DNA of 64,000 nt from positions 2,604,001 through 2,668,000 of the forward strand of contig CAWJOU010000005.1 of the NCBI GenBank assembly GCA_963844575.1, written 5' to 3'. Source of the stretch: DASZUK01 sp963844575. GTDB taxonomy: Bacteria > Actinomycetota > Acidimicrobiia > Acidimicrobiales > RAAP-2. A program made the translations under genes and the position numbers. The notes below the pieces were generated by a model, which made no database searches, was not told the DNA's origin, and saw only the letters and a program-made list of their open reading frames with translations. This document shows, in pieces, positions 1 through 8,498 of the stretch; positions within the stretch are counted from its first letter, which is position 1, and every line of letters starts with the position of its first letter.

Positions 1-45
1 CGGCTCTCGTCGGTGCGGCTCTCGTCGGTGCGGCCCTCGTCGGTG
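1..45 (-). repeat. 15-bp in-frame tandem repeat, at least 3 units
   Basis: Three 15-bp units of CGGCTCTCGTCGGTG (third unit has one change) encode RTDES/RTDEG at the C-terminus of the GAF-ANTAR protein. The array runs off the left edge, so the copy number is unknown. Confidence 0.9.
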
Positions 46-743
46 CGGCGACCGGCCCGGCCGACGATGTCCTCGGCAATCTCGCGAAGCTTGCGGTTCT
101 CGCGCTGCGAGGCCCGGACCAGGACCTGGAACGCGGCCTCCGGTGTACGGCCGCCGGCCGCCATCAGGACGCCGACGGCCTGGTCGATCGTCGCCCGCGA
201 CCGCATCGCCTGGTGCAGGTTCTCGTTCAGCTCCCGGGCATCCCAGTAGATCCGGCTGTTCGCCAGCACGATCGCCGCGTGGCGCCCGAACAGCTCCACC
301 CGCCGGGTGTTGACGTCGTCGAACGCCGAGAACGACTTGGCATAGAGGTTGAACGAGCCCATCGCCTCGCCCCGGACGGCCAGCGGGACGGACAGCGTCG
401 ATCGGACGCCGTGCGCCAGCGCGTCCCGGGTGAACTCCGGCCAGCGATCGTCGTCGGCGGTCGAATCGATCCGGTAGATCCGCTGGTGCCGAAAGGCGTC
501 GATGCACGGCCCGGTACCGGCGTCGTACTGCGCCTCGTCGATCTCCGGCGCCAGCGGATCGGTGAACACCCCGGTCCGCGGCCGGCCCTCGACGATCATC
601 GTGATGCCGGCCATGTCGGCCGCGACCATCTGCTTGGCGATCTCGGCCACCCGGAGCAGCGTCTCGCCGACCGTTCCGTCGTCGACGAAGTACGCCGACA
701 GCACCGCCAGCCCAGCCGCCAACGGGTCCACGTTCTCCGACAT
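1..743 (-). CDS. GAF-ANTAR regulator, C-terminus cut by window edge
   Basis: Predicted signal-responsive RNA-binding antiterminator. Translation from ATG 743, preceded by AAAGGTG, gives about 247 residues before the window ends. Residues about 20-165 read as a GAF sensor domain (DAGTGPCIDAF, STLSVPLAVRGEAMGSFNLY) and about 170-235 as an ANTAR three-helix domain (LHQAMRSRATIDQAVGVLMA). ANTAR domains bind paired hairpins in nascent mRNA; which transcript is targeted cannot be told here. The visible C-terminus is a run of RTDE(S/G) pentapeptides. The RsbW-like gene upstream ends 20 nt before this start, so the two are probably co-transcribed and may belong to one stress-signalling circuit (inference). 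Confidence 0.88.
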   Translation of the reverse strand, partial: MSENVDPLAAGLAVLSAYFVDDGTVGETLLRVAEIAKQMVAADMAGITMIVEGRPRTGVFTDPLAPEIDEAQYDAGTGPCIDAFRHQRIYRIDSTADDDRWPEFTRDALAHGVRSTLSVPLAVRGEAMGSFNLYAKSFSAFDDVNTRRVELFGRHAAIVLANSRIYWDARELNENLHQAMRSRATIDQAVGVLMAAGGRTPEAAFQVLVRASQRENRKLREIAEDIVGRAGRRTDEGRTDESRTDES

Positions 744-762
744 CTCGTTCACCTTTCCGCCG

Positions 763-1170
763 TCAACTCCCGTTGACGGATGTCGAAGGCGCGGCCAGCA
801 CGGGCAGGCTGGCCCAGACGACCTTGCCGGACCCGTCGGCCCGGACGCCCCAGCACGCCGAGACCCGTCCGACGATGGCCAGGCCGCGCCCGCTCAGCGC
901 CCGAGTCGACGCGTCGCCGCCGTTCACCCGCGGTTGTCGGGGGTTCTCGTCGGCCACCTCGACGACCAGGCCGGCACCGTCGCGGCACAGCCGGACCGTG
1001 TACCGGCTACCGGCGTGCAGGACCGCGTTCGACGCCAGCTCGCCGACGACGAGCTCGAGATCGGGCACGTCCAACCCCCACTGATCGGCCACCGTCCGGG
1101 CGAACCGGCGGGCCCGGGCGACGTCGGTCGGAGCCGATCCGAACTCCTCCCAGACCGCGTCGCGCACCAT
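763..1170 (-). CDS. RsbW/SpoIIAB-like histidine-kinase-type ATPase (anti-sigma-factor kinase family)
   Basis: A 135-residue single-domain GHKL ATPase. The N box is visible as ELVVGELASNAVLHA, the G1 region as VEVADENPR and the G2 region as LSGRGLAIV. Such proteins phosphorylate anti-anti-sigma partners or sequester a sigma factor; no sigma factor or STAS partner is next to it. ATG 1170 is chosen because GAGG lies 6 nt upstream; an in-frame ATG at 1182 would add four residues. It is followed after 20 nt by the GAF-ANTAR gene, a common regulatory pairing in actinobacteria. The G1 Asp-x-Gly motif is degenerate (DEN), so ATP hydrolysis is not certain. Confidence 0.85.
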   Translation of the reverse strand: MVRDAVWEEFGSAPTDVARARRFARTVADQWGLDVPDLELVVGELASNAVLHAGSRYTVRLCRDGAGLVVEVADENPRQPRVNGGDASTRALSGRGLAIVGRVSACWGVRADGSGKVVWASLPVLAAPSTSVNGS

Positions 1171-1238
1171 GCCCGTCCTCATACCCACCGACGCACGGCA
1201 ATATCCCCCTCCAGCAGGCATTTCGCCCGCGCCCCACG

Positions 1239-2225
1239 CTAACCGGGTGCGGTCGCCCCGATATAGCGCTCTCCACCCCACGGGGTGCCCGGTACCGTCG
1301 GGACGTCGGGGTCGACCCGGACGACCGTGCCGGTGTACGGCGCGTCGATCATCCGCCCGGCCCCCAGGGAGATGCCGACGTGGCTGACGTCGGTCGCGGA
1401 CTGGCCGAAGAAGACGAGGTCGCCCGGCACCGGTGGCGTAGCCATCGGCCCGGCGTCGAACTGTGTTTGCGCCACCCGCGGCAACGCGACCCCGGCCGAC
1501 CGGTACGCCGCCTGGACGAGGCCGGAGCAGTCGTAGCCGCCGACACCCGTCCCGCCCCACTGGTACGGCACGCCGAGCTGCGCCGCCGCGAACGCCAGCG
1601 CGGTCGCCGGAGCCGAGCCGAGCGCGGCGTCGTTCCCGAGCGCGTCGGCCAGGACGAGGACGGTGTCGACGTACGTCGCGTCATGGTCGTAGTCCCAGAC
1701 CGCCCCGTAAAGACCGCTCGCGCTCCCACCGCCGTTGGCGCACAACATTGCCGCGGCCGTGTAGACCGCGTCGACCGGATCGTACGGCGACGGCGGCGCC
1801 ACCCCGCCGGGGCCGGTCATCGCGTACGCCGCGAACGTCGCCGGCTCGAACTGCATCGGGCCCGCCGCGCCGGCCGGGTTGGCCCCGCTCGCCACTCCCG
1901 GCGCGGCCGACTGCCCGCTATCGCTCTCGACCCGCCCGATCGCCGCCAGGACCGCCCACGGGAGGCCGGGGCACGTCGCCGCGGCCGCCTGGTCGAGCTG
2001 CTCCCACGACGCCGGCACCGCCGGTGTGGCCGTTCCCGCGGCTCCGGCCGCCACGGTTTGCCCGCCCGGGACCACCCCCGATGTCGTCGACGCCATCCCA
2101 CCAGGCGGGGCCGTCGAGGTCGACGGTGTCCCGCCGGCCGCGCCGCCAACCAGGGCGACGCAGCCACCCAGCCCGACGGCCAATCCGACGAACCCGGTGA
2201 CGGCAACGGCGACGATCCGACCCAT
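1239..2225 (-). CDS. Secreted lytic transglycosylase-like/NlpC-P60 peptidoglycan hydrolase
   Basis: A 328-residue cell-wall hydrolase with two modules. Residues about 1-30 form a signal/anchor segment (GRIVAVAVTGFVGLAVGLGG), followed by a Thr/Gly/Pro-rich linker. A lysozyme-like transglycosylase domain follows, with the likely catalytic Glu in GRVESDSG and the family motif AAGPMQFEPATFAAY. The C-terminal NlpC/P60 domain has the catalytic Cys in GGYDCSGL, His in VSHVGISLG and an Asp in MIDAP at the third position. It would cleave glycan strands and stem-peptide bonds. ATG 2225 gives a compact signal peptide; upstream in-frame starts run into the divergent acyl-CoA synthetase gene, whose start is only 34 bp away. 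Confidence 0.87.
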   Translation of the reverse strand: MGRIVAVAVTGFVGLAVGLGGCVALVGGAAGGTPSTSTAPPGGMASTTSGVVPGGQTVAAGAAGTATPAVPASWEQLDQAAAATCPGLPWAVLAAIGRVESDSGQSAAPGVASGANPAGAAGPMQFEPATFAAYAMTGPGGVAPPSPYDPVDAVYTAAAMLCANGGGSASGLYGAVWDYDHDATYVDTVLVLADALGNDAALGSAPATALAFAAAQLGVPYQWGGTGVGGYDCSGLVQAAYRSAGVALPRVAQTQFDAGPMATPPVPGDLVFFGQSATDVSHVGISLGAGRMIDAPYTGTVVRVDPDVPTVPGTPWGGERYIGATAPG

Positions 2226-2259
2226 GTGCAGAACGGTCGCCGGAAGTACGCTGGCGGTC

Positions 2260-3882
2260 ATGCGCAGCACGATGCAGGACGCACCGCTCCTGATCAGCGG
2301 CATCCTCCGCCACGGCGCCGCGGTCTACGGCGACAGCGAGGTGGTCACCGTCGAGGCGGACGGCTACCGGACGGCGACGTTCGCCGAGGTCGCGGTCCGG
2401 GCGGAGCAGCTGGCGTCGGCGCTCCGACGGCTCGGCGTCGGGCCCGGCGACCGCGTCGGCACGTTCTGCTGGAACAACCAGGGCCACCTGGAGGCCTACC
2501 TGGCGGTGCCGTCGATGGGGGCGGTCCTCCATACGCTCAACATCCGGCTCTACCCCGAACAGCTCGCCTACGTGATCGACCATGCCGAGGACAAGGTCAT
2601 CATCGTCGACGGCTCGCTGATCCCGCTGCTCGCCCGGGTGTTCGACGGCCTGAAGACGGTCGAGACGGTGATCGTCGTCGGACCCGGCGACCCGACGCCG
2701 CTCGGCGAGACGCTCGACTACGAGGAGCTGCTGGCCGCCGAACCGCCGGGGTTCGACTGGCCGGAGCTGGACGAACGCGACGCCGCGGGGATGTGTTACA
2801 CGAGCGGCACGACCGGCGATCCGAAGGGCGTCGTCTACAGCCACCGGTCGACGGTGCTCCACTCGATGGCGGTGACGTCGGCCGCGGCGATCGGCGCGAA
2901 CGAGAGCGACCGGCTGCTGATGATCGTCCCGATGTTCCATGCCAACGCCTGGGGGACGCCGTACGCGGGGTACATGGTCGGCACCGACCTCCTCATGCCG
3001 CAGATGTTCCTGCAGGGCGAGGCCCTCGCCCGGATCATCGCCGACCAGCGGGCCACGCTGGCCTGTGGCGTCCCGACGATCTGGAACGACCTCCTCCGGG
3101 TGGCCGGCGACGCCGACCTGTCGTCGCTCCGGCACGTCACCGCCGGCGGCTCCGCGGTACCGCGGGCGTTGATCGAGGCGTTCCGCGACCGTGTCGGCGT
3201 CCCGCTGACCCAGGGCTGGGGGATGACGGAGACGAGCCCGATGGCCGCCCTGGCCATCCCACCGGCCAACTGCCCACCGGAGGAGGAGATCGACTACCGG
3301 TCGAAGGCCGGCCGGATCGTGCCCGGCATCGAGGTCCGCGTGGTCGCCGACGACGGCGAGATCCTGCCGAACGACGGCGAGTCGGTGGGGGAGTTCGAGG
3401 TCCGCGGCCCGTGGGTGACCGCGTCGTACTACAAGGACCCCGATCCGTCCCGGTTCCACGACGGCTGGCTGCGGACCGGCGACGTCGGCACGCTCGACCG
3501 CCGTGGCTTCATGCAGATCTCCGACCGGACGAAGGACGTGATCAAGAGCGGCGGCGAGTGGATCTCGTCCGTCGAGCTCGAGAACGAGGTCATGGCTCAC
3601 CCGGACGTCTTCGAGGCCGCGGTCATCGCGGTCGCCGACCCGAGGTGGCAGGAGCGACCGCTCGTCGTCGTCGTCCCGGCCGAGGGGAAGTCGCCGACGG
3701 CCCAGGAGCTCGTCGACTTCCTCCAGGGCCGCGTCGCCCGGTGGTGGCTACCGGAACGGTGGACGTTCGTCGACGAGATACCGAAGACGTCGGTCGGGAA
3801 GTTCGACAAAAAGGTGCTCCGCGGCCGCTATGCCGACGGCGAACTCGACGTCGTCACGGTCGACCTGCCCGCTGGCCGGTGA
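2260..3882 (+). CDS. fadD: Long-chain fatty-acid-CoA ligase (acyl-CoA synthetase)
   Basis: ATP-dependent activation of a fatty acid to acyl-CoA through an acyl-AMP intermediate. The 540-residue length is normal for FadD-type enzymes. Motifs in order: AMP-binding P-loop YTSGTTGDPKGVVYSH, the GWGMTE motif, the GWLRTGD motif, the FACS-type DRTKDVIKSGGEWISS, and the C-terminal PKTSVGKFDKK with the conserved catalytic Lys region. The start is ATG 2260 (MRSTMQDAP); ATG 2272 is an equally possible alternative, and the Shine-Dalgarno match is weak for both. It stands divergent from the NlpC/P60 gene, and the acyl chain preferred cannot be read from sequence. Confidence 0.92.
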   Translation: MRSTMQDAPLLISGILRHGAAVYGDSEVVTVEADGYRTATFAEVAVRAEQLASALRRLGVGPGDRVGTFCWNNQGHLEAYLAVPSMGAVLHTLNIRLYPEQLAYVIDHAEDKVIIVDGSLIPLLARVFDGLKTVETVIVVGPGDPTPLGETLDYEELLAAEPPGFDWPELDERDAAGMCYTSGTTGDPKGVVYSHRSTVLHSMAVTSAAAIGANESDRLLMIVPMFHANAWGTPYAGYMVGTDLLMPQMFLQGEALARIIADQRATLACGVPTIWNDLLRVAGDADLSSLRHVTAGGSAVPRALIEAFRDRVGVPLTQGWGMTETSPMAALAIPPANCPPEEEIDYRSKAGRIVPGIEVRVVADDGEILPNDGESVGEFEVRGPWVTASYYKDPDPSRFHDGWLRTGDVGTLDRRGFMQISDRTKDVIKSGGEWISSVELENEVMAHPDVFEAAVIAVADPRWQERPLVVVVPAEGKSPTAQELVDFLQGRVARWWLPERWTFVDEIPKTSVGKFDKKVLRGRYADGELDVVTVDLPAGR

Positions 3883-3892
3883 GCGCCTGACC

Positions 3893-4090
3893 ATGAGTGA
3901 CCGGGCCGACGAGCTGGCCGACCGGTTGGCCGCGCTGGCCGACGATCTGGCCGACCTGGCGCTCGACCGCCTGCGGCTGGCGGCCGACGACCCCGATCAG
4001 CCGGAGGGGACGGCGGCGGCGGCCGAGGAGCGACGGGTCACCCGGGCCCGGCGGTCCGTCGAGAAGGCCGTGGCGCTACTGCGCGGCTGA
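3893..4090 (+). CDS. Small helical protein of unknown function (65 aa)
   Basis: A charged, Ala/Leu/Asp-rich peptide (SDRADELADRLAALADDLAD) that should form a continuous amphipathic helix with heptad-like LAD spacing. It begins 10 nt after the acyl-CoA synthetase stop and is likely co-transcribed. I recognise no family. The helical heptads and the tight spacing argue that it is translated; its length leaves real doubt. Confidence 0.55.
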   Translation: MSDRADELADRLAALADDLADLALDRLRLAADDPDQPEGTAAAAEERRVTRARRSVEKAVALLRG

Positions 4091-4105
4091 ACCGGTCCGA
4101 GGGTG

Positions 4106-5182
4106 TCAGCCGGTGCACTCGTTGAGGGCGTCGATGAGCATCCGCAGCCGGGCGAAGTGGAATTTGTCGAACCGGAACGCCACCCGCGGCAGCTCGAGGT
4201 GGTCGTTGCCGGACCGCTCCGGCGGGAACGGCGAGACCGATCGGATCGACCCGGACTCGACGATGTCGGCGAACCGGCGGTTGAGGTCGGCCAGCTCGGC
4301 CCGGCTCGGCGAGACCTGCAGCCGCAGGACGAGCATGTCGCCGACCCAGCGGCACGAGTGGTAGTTCCGGTAGAAGCCGAGCACCTCGGCCACGGCCTCC
4401 TCGACCGAGTTGGCCACCCGGAACAGCGCGACGTCCTCCGGCGACACCCAGCCGGGCCGGATCGCCTGCTCGTCGAGGAACCGGCGCCAGCCGTGCCAGT
4501 ACGTCCCGCCCGGCGTCTCGACGAGGACGACCGGTGCCGGCTCGGCCTTGCCGGTCTGCAGCAGCGTCAGCAGCTCGTAGCACTCGTCCTGGGTCCCGAA
4601 GCCGCCCGGCAGGACCGCGTAGGCGTGCGACTCCTTGATCAGCATCAGCTTGCGGGTGAAGAAGTACCGCATCTCGACGAGCTTCGGGTCCTGGGCGATG
4701 AACGGGTTCGCGCCCTCCTCGTGGGGCAGGCGGATGTTGACCCCGAACGCGTGGTCGCGGCCGGCCCCCTCGGTGCCGGCGGCCATGATCCCCGGCCCGG
4801 CGCCGGTGACGACCATCCAGCCGGCCTCGGCCAGCCGGGCGGCCAGGTCGCGGGCGAGCACGTACACCGGGTCCTCCGGGAGCGTGCGGGCCGAGCCGAA
4901 CATCGTCATCTTCCGGACCGCCCGGTACGGGCGGAACACCCGGAACGCCTCGGTCATCTCCGCCAGCGCGGCGTCAGCGATCTTGAGGTCGCCGACGTCC
5001 GTGCCCTCCCGGGCGAGCTCCCAGACGACGGCCAACATCGACCGGACGAGCTGGGCCTGCGCCTTCGACAGCGGATGGTCGCCGACGAGCACCTCGAACG
5101 CCCGGCCGACGACCTCGGGGTCCGGTGCGGCCACCCCCGGCAGCAGGTCGGCCACGCCGTCGTCGCCCGGCGCCTCGGCCAT
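4106..5182 (-). CDS. LOG family (possible lysine decarboxylase-type) protein
   Basis: A 358-residue protein with a central LOG Rossmann domain: GSARTLPEDPVY, GWMVVTGAGPGIMAAGTEGA, and the signature PGGFGTQDECYELLTLLQTG. Proteins with PGGxGTxxE hydrolyse nucleoside 5'-monophosphates to free a base and ribose 5-phosphate (cytokinin-type or purine nucleotide hydrolases); they are not true decarboxylases. About 100 extra N-terminal and 100 extra C-terminal residues make it a long LOG form. ATG 5182 lies 5 nt after the pgl stop, so it is the last gene of the pentose-phosphate operon, which fits an activity that releases ribose 5-phosphate (inference). Confidence 0.85.
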   Translation of the reverse strand: MAEAPGDDGVADLLPGVAAPDPEVVGRAFEVLVGDHPLSKAQAQLVRSMLAVVWELAREGTDVGDLKIADAALAEMTEAFRVFRPYRAVRKMTMFGSARTLPEDPVYVLARDLAARLAEAGWMVVTGAGPGIMAAGTEGAGRDHAFGVNIRLPHEEGANPFIAQDPKLVEMRYFFTRKLMLIKESHAYAVLPGGFGTQDECYELLTLLQTGKAEPAPVVLVETPGGTYWHGWRRFLDEQAIRPGWVSPEDVALFRVANSVEEAVAEVLGFYRNYHSCRWVGDMLVLRLQVSPSRAELADLNRRFADIVESGSIRSVSPFPPERSGNDHLELPRVAFRFDKFHFARLRMLIDALNECTG

Positions 5183-5187
5183 GCCGG

Positions 5188-5871
5188 CTACCCGCCGTCG
5201 CCGGCCGCGGCCGGGTCGACCAGCCACTGGATCTTCGGCCCGGCCACCCGAGCCGCCGGGATGTCAGTGCCGGCCCGCAGCTGGTCGACGGCCCACCGTT
5301 TCCCGTCCCCGGTGACCGTGAAGACGGCCCGCCGGGCCCGGTCGATCGCCGGCAGCGTCAGCGTCAGGCGGGGATGCGGGTTGCGGCCGTTCGGGTCCTC
5401 CGTCGCCAGCACGAGCACGTCCGGGCCGGCCGACAGCGTCGGCGCGCCGGGAAAGAGCGACGCGGTGTGGCCGTCTGTTCCGACACCGAGATGGATCAGG
5501 TCGATCCCCGGACCGGCCAGCAGGCCGGCGATCACCGCCTGATAGGCCGCCGCGCAGTCGTCCGGGCCACCGGGCTCGGTCGGCATCGGCGTGAACGACC
5601 CGACCCCGCCGACCCGGTCGAGCAGCGCCTCGCGGATGAGCCGTTGGTTGGCGTCCGCGTCGTCGGCCGGGACGAACCGCTCGTCACCGACGTAGACGTC
5701 GACCGCCGGCCAGTCGATGCCGTCGGCCTCGGCCAGCCGCTCGTAGCACGTCCGGGCGGTCGGGCCGCCGGAGAGGACGAGCGTGAACCGGTCGCCTGAC
5801 CGGCCGGCGAACGCGTCCCGGACGGCGACGACGAACGCCCCGGGGACGTCCGCAGTGGGGGAGAGGTTCAC
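5188..5871 (-). CDS. pgl: 6-phosphogluconolactonase
   Basis: Hydrolyses 6-phosphogluconolactone to 6-phosphogluconate, second step of the oxidative pentose phosphate pathway, in the cytosol. The 227 residues match the DevB/NagB-like family: substrate-phosphate loop LVLSGGPTARTCYE, VDVYVGDERFVP, and the late motif GIDLIHLGVGTDGHTASLFPG with the catalytic His. GTG 5871 overlaps the zwf stop as GTGA, which fixes the start and implies translational coupling to zwf. Confidence 0.93.
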   Translation of the reverse strand: MNLSPTADVPGAFVVAVRDAFAGRSGDRFTLVLSGGPTARTCYERLAEADGIDWPAVDVYVGDERFVPADDADANQRLIREALLDRVGGVGSFTPMPTEPGGPDDCAAAYQAVIAGLLAGPGIDLIHLGVGTDGHTASLFPGAPTLSAGPDVLVLATEDPNGRNPHPRLTLTLPAIDRARRAVFTVTGDGKRWAVDQLRAGTDIPAARVAGPKIQWLVDPAAAGDGG

Positions 5872-7400
5872 AGCTCCGGCACCCGCCACGAGTCGCCGGA
5901 CCGCTCGAGGAGGAGGTCGGCGATGTGCGGCCCCCACGTCCCGGCGTTGTAGAAGTGCAGGCCGCCACCCGGCTCCGACCACGCGGTCAGGTACGGGTCG
6001 ACGATCCGCCACGCCTGCTCGACCTCGTCGGTCCGGATGAAGAGCGTCGCGTCGCCGCACATGGCGTCGTGCAGGAGCCGCGGGTAGCCGTCGGCCTCGC
6101 CGGTGTTCGTGAAGGTGCTCCCGTACTGGAAGTCCATGGCCACCGACTGGACCCGGAACTCCTCGCCGGGCACCTTGGCGCCGAAGTGGAGGCTGATGCC
6201 CTCGTCCGGCTGGATCCGCAGCACCAGCGTGTTCGGCTTCAGCTGGCGGGACAGCAGGCCGTCGAAGGCCAGGAACGGCACGCTGTGGAACTGGAGCGCC
6301 ACCTCGGTGACGCGCGCCGGCAGCCGCTTGCCGGTCCGCACGTAGATCGGCACGCCGGCCCATCGCCAGTTCTCGACGCGGAGGCGGAGAGCGACGTACG
6401 TCTCCGTCGTGCTGTCCGGCGCCACTGTCGGCTCCTCCCGGTAGCCCGCGACCGACTCCTGGTCGACGACGCCGGCCAGGTACTGGCCGCGCACCGACTT
6501 GTCGACGGCCTCGTCCGGCGTCGGGATGTCGATGGCCTTCAGGAGCTTGACCTTCTCGTCCCGGATGTGCTGGGCGTCCATGCCGGTCGGCGGCTCCATG
6601 AGCGTGAGCGCCAGCACCTGCATGACGTGGTTCTGGACGATGTCACGCAGCGCGCCGGCCGTCTCGTAGAAGCCGCCGCGGTGCTCGACGCCGAGGCTCT
6701 CGGCCACCGTGATCTGGACCTGCTCGACGTACCGGCGGTTCCAGATCGGCTCGAAGATCGCATTGGCGAACCGCAGGGCGAGGAGGTTCTGGACGGTCTC
6801 CTTGCCCATGTAGTGGTCGATCCGGAAGATCTGGTCCTCCTCGAACGCCGTGTGGACCGACCGGTCGAGGCTGAGCGCGCTCTCGAGGTCACGGCCGTAC
6901 GGCTTCTCGACGACGAGCCGGGCGAACTCACCGCCCTCGCCGGGCGCGTTACAGCCCTCCTTGGCCAGTGCCTCGGCGACCATGGCGAAGACGGACGGGA
7001 TCGTCGCCAGGTAGTACATCCGGTTCCCGGCCGTCCCGTACTCCCGGTCGGCCTCGGCCAGCAGCTCCCTCAGCCGGTCGAACGTCTCGGTCGCCGCGTA
7101 CTCGCCGGACACATAGCGGAACCGCTCGACCAGCTTCTTCCACCGGTCACCGGCGTTCGGAACGTCCTTCAGCGCGGCCTGGCGGAACTCCTCGTCCGTC
7201 CACGACGTGCGGGCGACGCCGATGACCGTGAAGTTCTCGCTGAGCCGGCCCCGGTCGGCCAGGTTGGCCAGCGCCGGCAGGATCTTGCGCGACGTCAGGT
7301 CGCCGGACGCACCGAAGATGACGAGGGCGAGCGGCGGCGTCTGTTGCGGCGGCGCCAGTGGCGACGGCGCCACCGCGTCGTCGGCGCCCGGACCGGCCAC
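5868..7400 (-). CDS. zwf: Glucose-6-phosphate 1-dehydrogenase
   Basis: Oxidises glucose 6-phosphate to 6-phosphogluconolactone with NADP+ (or NAD+). The 510-residue enzyme shows the dinucleotide motif IFGASGDLTSRKILPAL near residue 25, the substrate/catalytic motif FRIDHYMGKETVQNLLALRF with the catalytic His region, and the family C-terminus. GTG 7400 overlaps the gnd stop (TAGTG), giving tight coupling. Many actinobacteria place opcA after zwf as an allosteric partner; here pgl follows directly and no opcA is seen in the cluster. Confidence 0.95.
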   Translation of the reverse strand: MAGPGADDAVAPSPLAPPQQTPPLALVIFGASGDLTSRKILPALANLADRGRLSENFTVIGVARTSWTDEEFRQAALKDVPNAGDRWKKLVERFRYVSGEYAATETFDRLRELLAEADREYGTAGNRMYYLATIPSVFAMVAEALAKEGCNAPGEGGEFARLVVEKPYGRDLESALSLDRSVHTAFEEDQIFRIDHYMGKETVQNLLALRFANAIFEPIWNRRYVEQVQITVAESLGVEHRGGFYETAGALRDIVQNHVMQVLALTLMEPPTGMDAQHIRDEKVKLLKAIDIPTPDEAVDKSVRGQYLAGVVDQESVAGYREEPTVAPDSTTETYVALRLRVENWRWAGVPIYVRTGKRLPARVTEVALQFHSVPFLAFDGLLSRQLKPNTLVLRIQPDEGISLHFGAKVPGEEFRVQSVAMDFQYGSTFTNTGEADGYPRLLHDAMCGDATLFIRTDEVEQAWRIVDPYLTAWSEPGGGLHFYNAGTWGPHIADLLLERSGDSWRVPEL

Positions 7401-8353
7401 TACTTGCCGTCCCCGTACGCCTTCGGCGTCAGCGTCTCCATCCCCTGGCCGCCTGTCTCCAGCGTGACCGCGTGGCCGCCGAACTGGTTCCGCATCGCCG
7501 CGACGAGCTTGTTGCCGTACGAGTCCTTGTCCCGCGACGTGAACCGGTTGAAGAGCGCGGCCGTGATCACCGGCGCCGGGACGGCCCGGTCGATCGCCTC
7601 GAGCGACGTCCACCGGCCTTCGCCGGAGTCGACGATGACCGGCGCGATCTGCTCCAGGCCGGCGTCCGGCCGGGTAGCCCGCTCGATCAACTCGAGCAGC
7701 CAGCTCCGGACGACCGAGCCGTAGCGCCAGATCGACGCGATCTCGTGCAGGTCGAGCGAGAACTCGTCGGCCGCCTTCATGAGCTCGAACCCCTCGGCGT
7801 ACGCCTGCATCAGGCCGTACTCGATGCCGTTGTGGACCATCTTGACGAAGTGACCCGCCCCGACCGGCCCGACGTGGGAGTAGCCCCCTTCCGGCGCCAG
7901 GGTCTTGAGGGCCGGTTCCACGACCGCCACCGCTTCGTCGGTCCCGCCGACCATCAGGCAGTACCCCTCCGTCAGCCCCCAGACCCCGCCGGACGTCCCG
8001 GCGTCGACGAACCCGATGCCCTTCTCGGCCAGCTGCGCCGCCGTCGGCCCGGCCTCCTTGTAGTTCGAGTTGCCGCCGTCGACGATGACGTCGCCCGACT
8101 CGAAGTGGTCGGCCAGCTCGGCGATCGTCGAGTCCGTCGGCGCCCCCGATGGGACCATCACCCACACCGCCCGCGGCGCCGTCAGCTTCGCCGCCAGCTC
8201 CTCGAGCGACGTCGCCGGCTCCGCTCCTTTGGCCGCCACCGCGTCCCGGGCCTCCGCGGAGAGGTCGAACGCGACGACCTCGTGCCCGGCCTTGAGCAAT
8301 CGCTCGGTCATGTTGGCGCCCATCTTGCCGAGGCCGACCATCCCGATCTTCAT
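7400..8353 (-). CDS. gnd: 6-phosphogluconate dehydrogenase, decarboxylating, short form
   Basis: Converts 6-phosphogluconate to ribulose 5-phosphate and CO2. The 317-residue protein is the short form (about 300 residues versus about 470 in E. coli), a branch often reported to prefer NAD+. Visible motifs are the N-terminal Rossmann GMVGLGKMGANM, the substrate motif DGGNSNYKEA, VDAGTSGGVWGL, and the catalytic Lys in GHFVKMVHNGIEYG. ATG 8353 is the only start that preserves the nucleotide-binding N-terminus. It is separated from tal by a spacer holding a 15-bp tandem repeat. Confidence 0.94.
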   Translation of the reverse strand: MKIGMVGLGKMGANMTERLLKAGHEVVAFDLSAEARDAVAAKGAEPATSLEELAAKLTAPRAVWVMVPSGAPTDSTIAELADHFESGDVIVDGGNSNYKEAGPTAAQLAEKGIGFVDAGTSGGVWGLTEGYCLMVGGTDEAVAVVEPALKTLAPEGGYSHVGPVGAGHFVKMVHNGIEYGLMQAYAEGFELMKAADEFSLDLHEIASIWRYGSVVRSWLLELIERATRPDAGLEQIAPVIVDSGEGRWTSLEAIDRAVPAPVITAALFNRFTSRDKDSYGNKLVAAMRNQFGGHAVTLETGGQGMETLTPKAYGDGK

Positions 8354-8423
8354 CGCGGTGCTCCTTGCTGGTTGGTACGGATTCGCTCGTGGAGATCCTG
8401 CCACGGCCCGGGCCGGGCGTCGT

Positions 8424-8498
8424 TGCCGACGTCGATCAGCACAGGGTCGATCAGGCCGGCATCGGTCAGGCCAAGGTCGGTCGGGACAGGGTCGGTCA
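8424..8498 (-). repeat. Five imperfect 15-bp tandem units in the tal-gnd spacer
   Basis: On the coding strand five consecutive 15-mers vary around TGACCGACCCTGTCC. Units lie at 8484-8498, 8469-8483, 8454-8468, 8439-8453 and 8424-8438. The tal stop codon TGA is the first triplet of the first unit. A unit length divisible by three would extend another frame by pentapeptides such as LTDPV and LIDPV. Confidence 0.9.

Noticed and set aside
780..3890. 1036-codon open frame on the plus strand
   Set aside because: Arg/Pro/Gly-dominated reading that lies antisense to the RsbW-like and NlpC genes and out of frame with fadD; a high-GC shadow.
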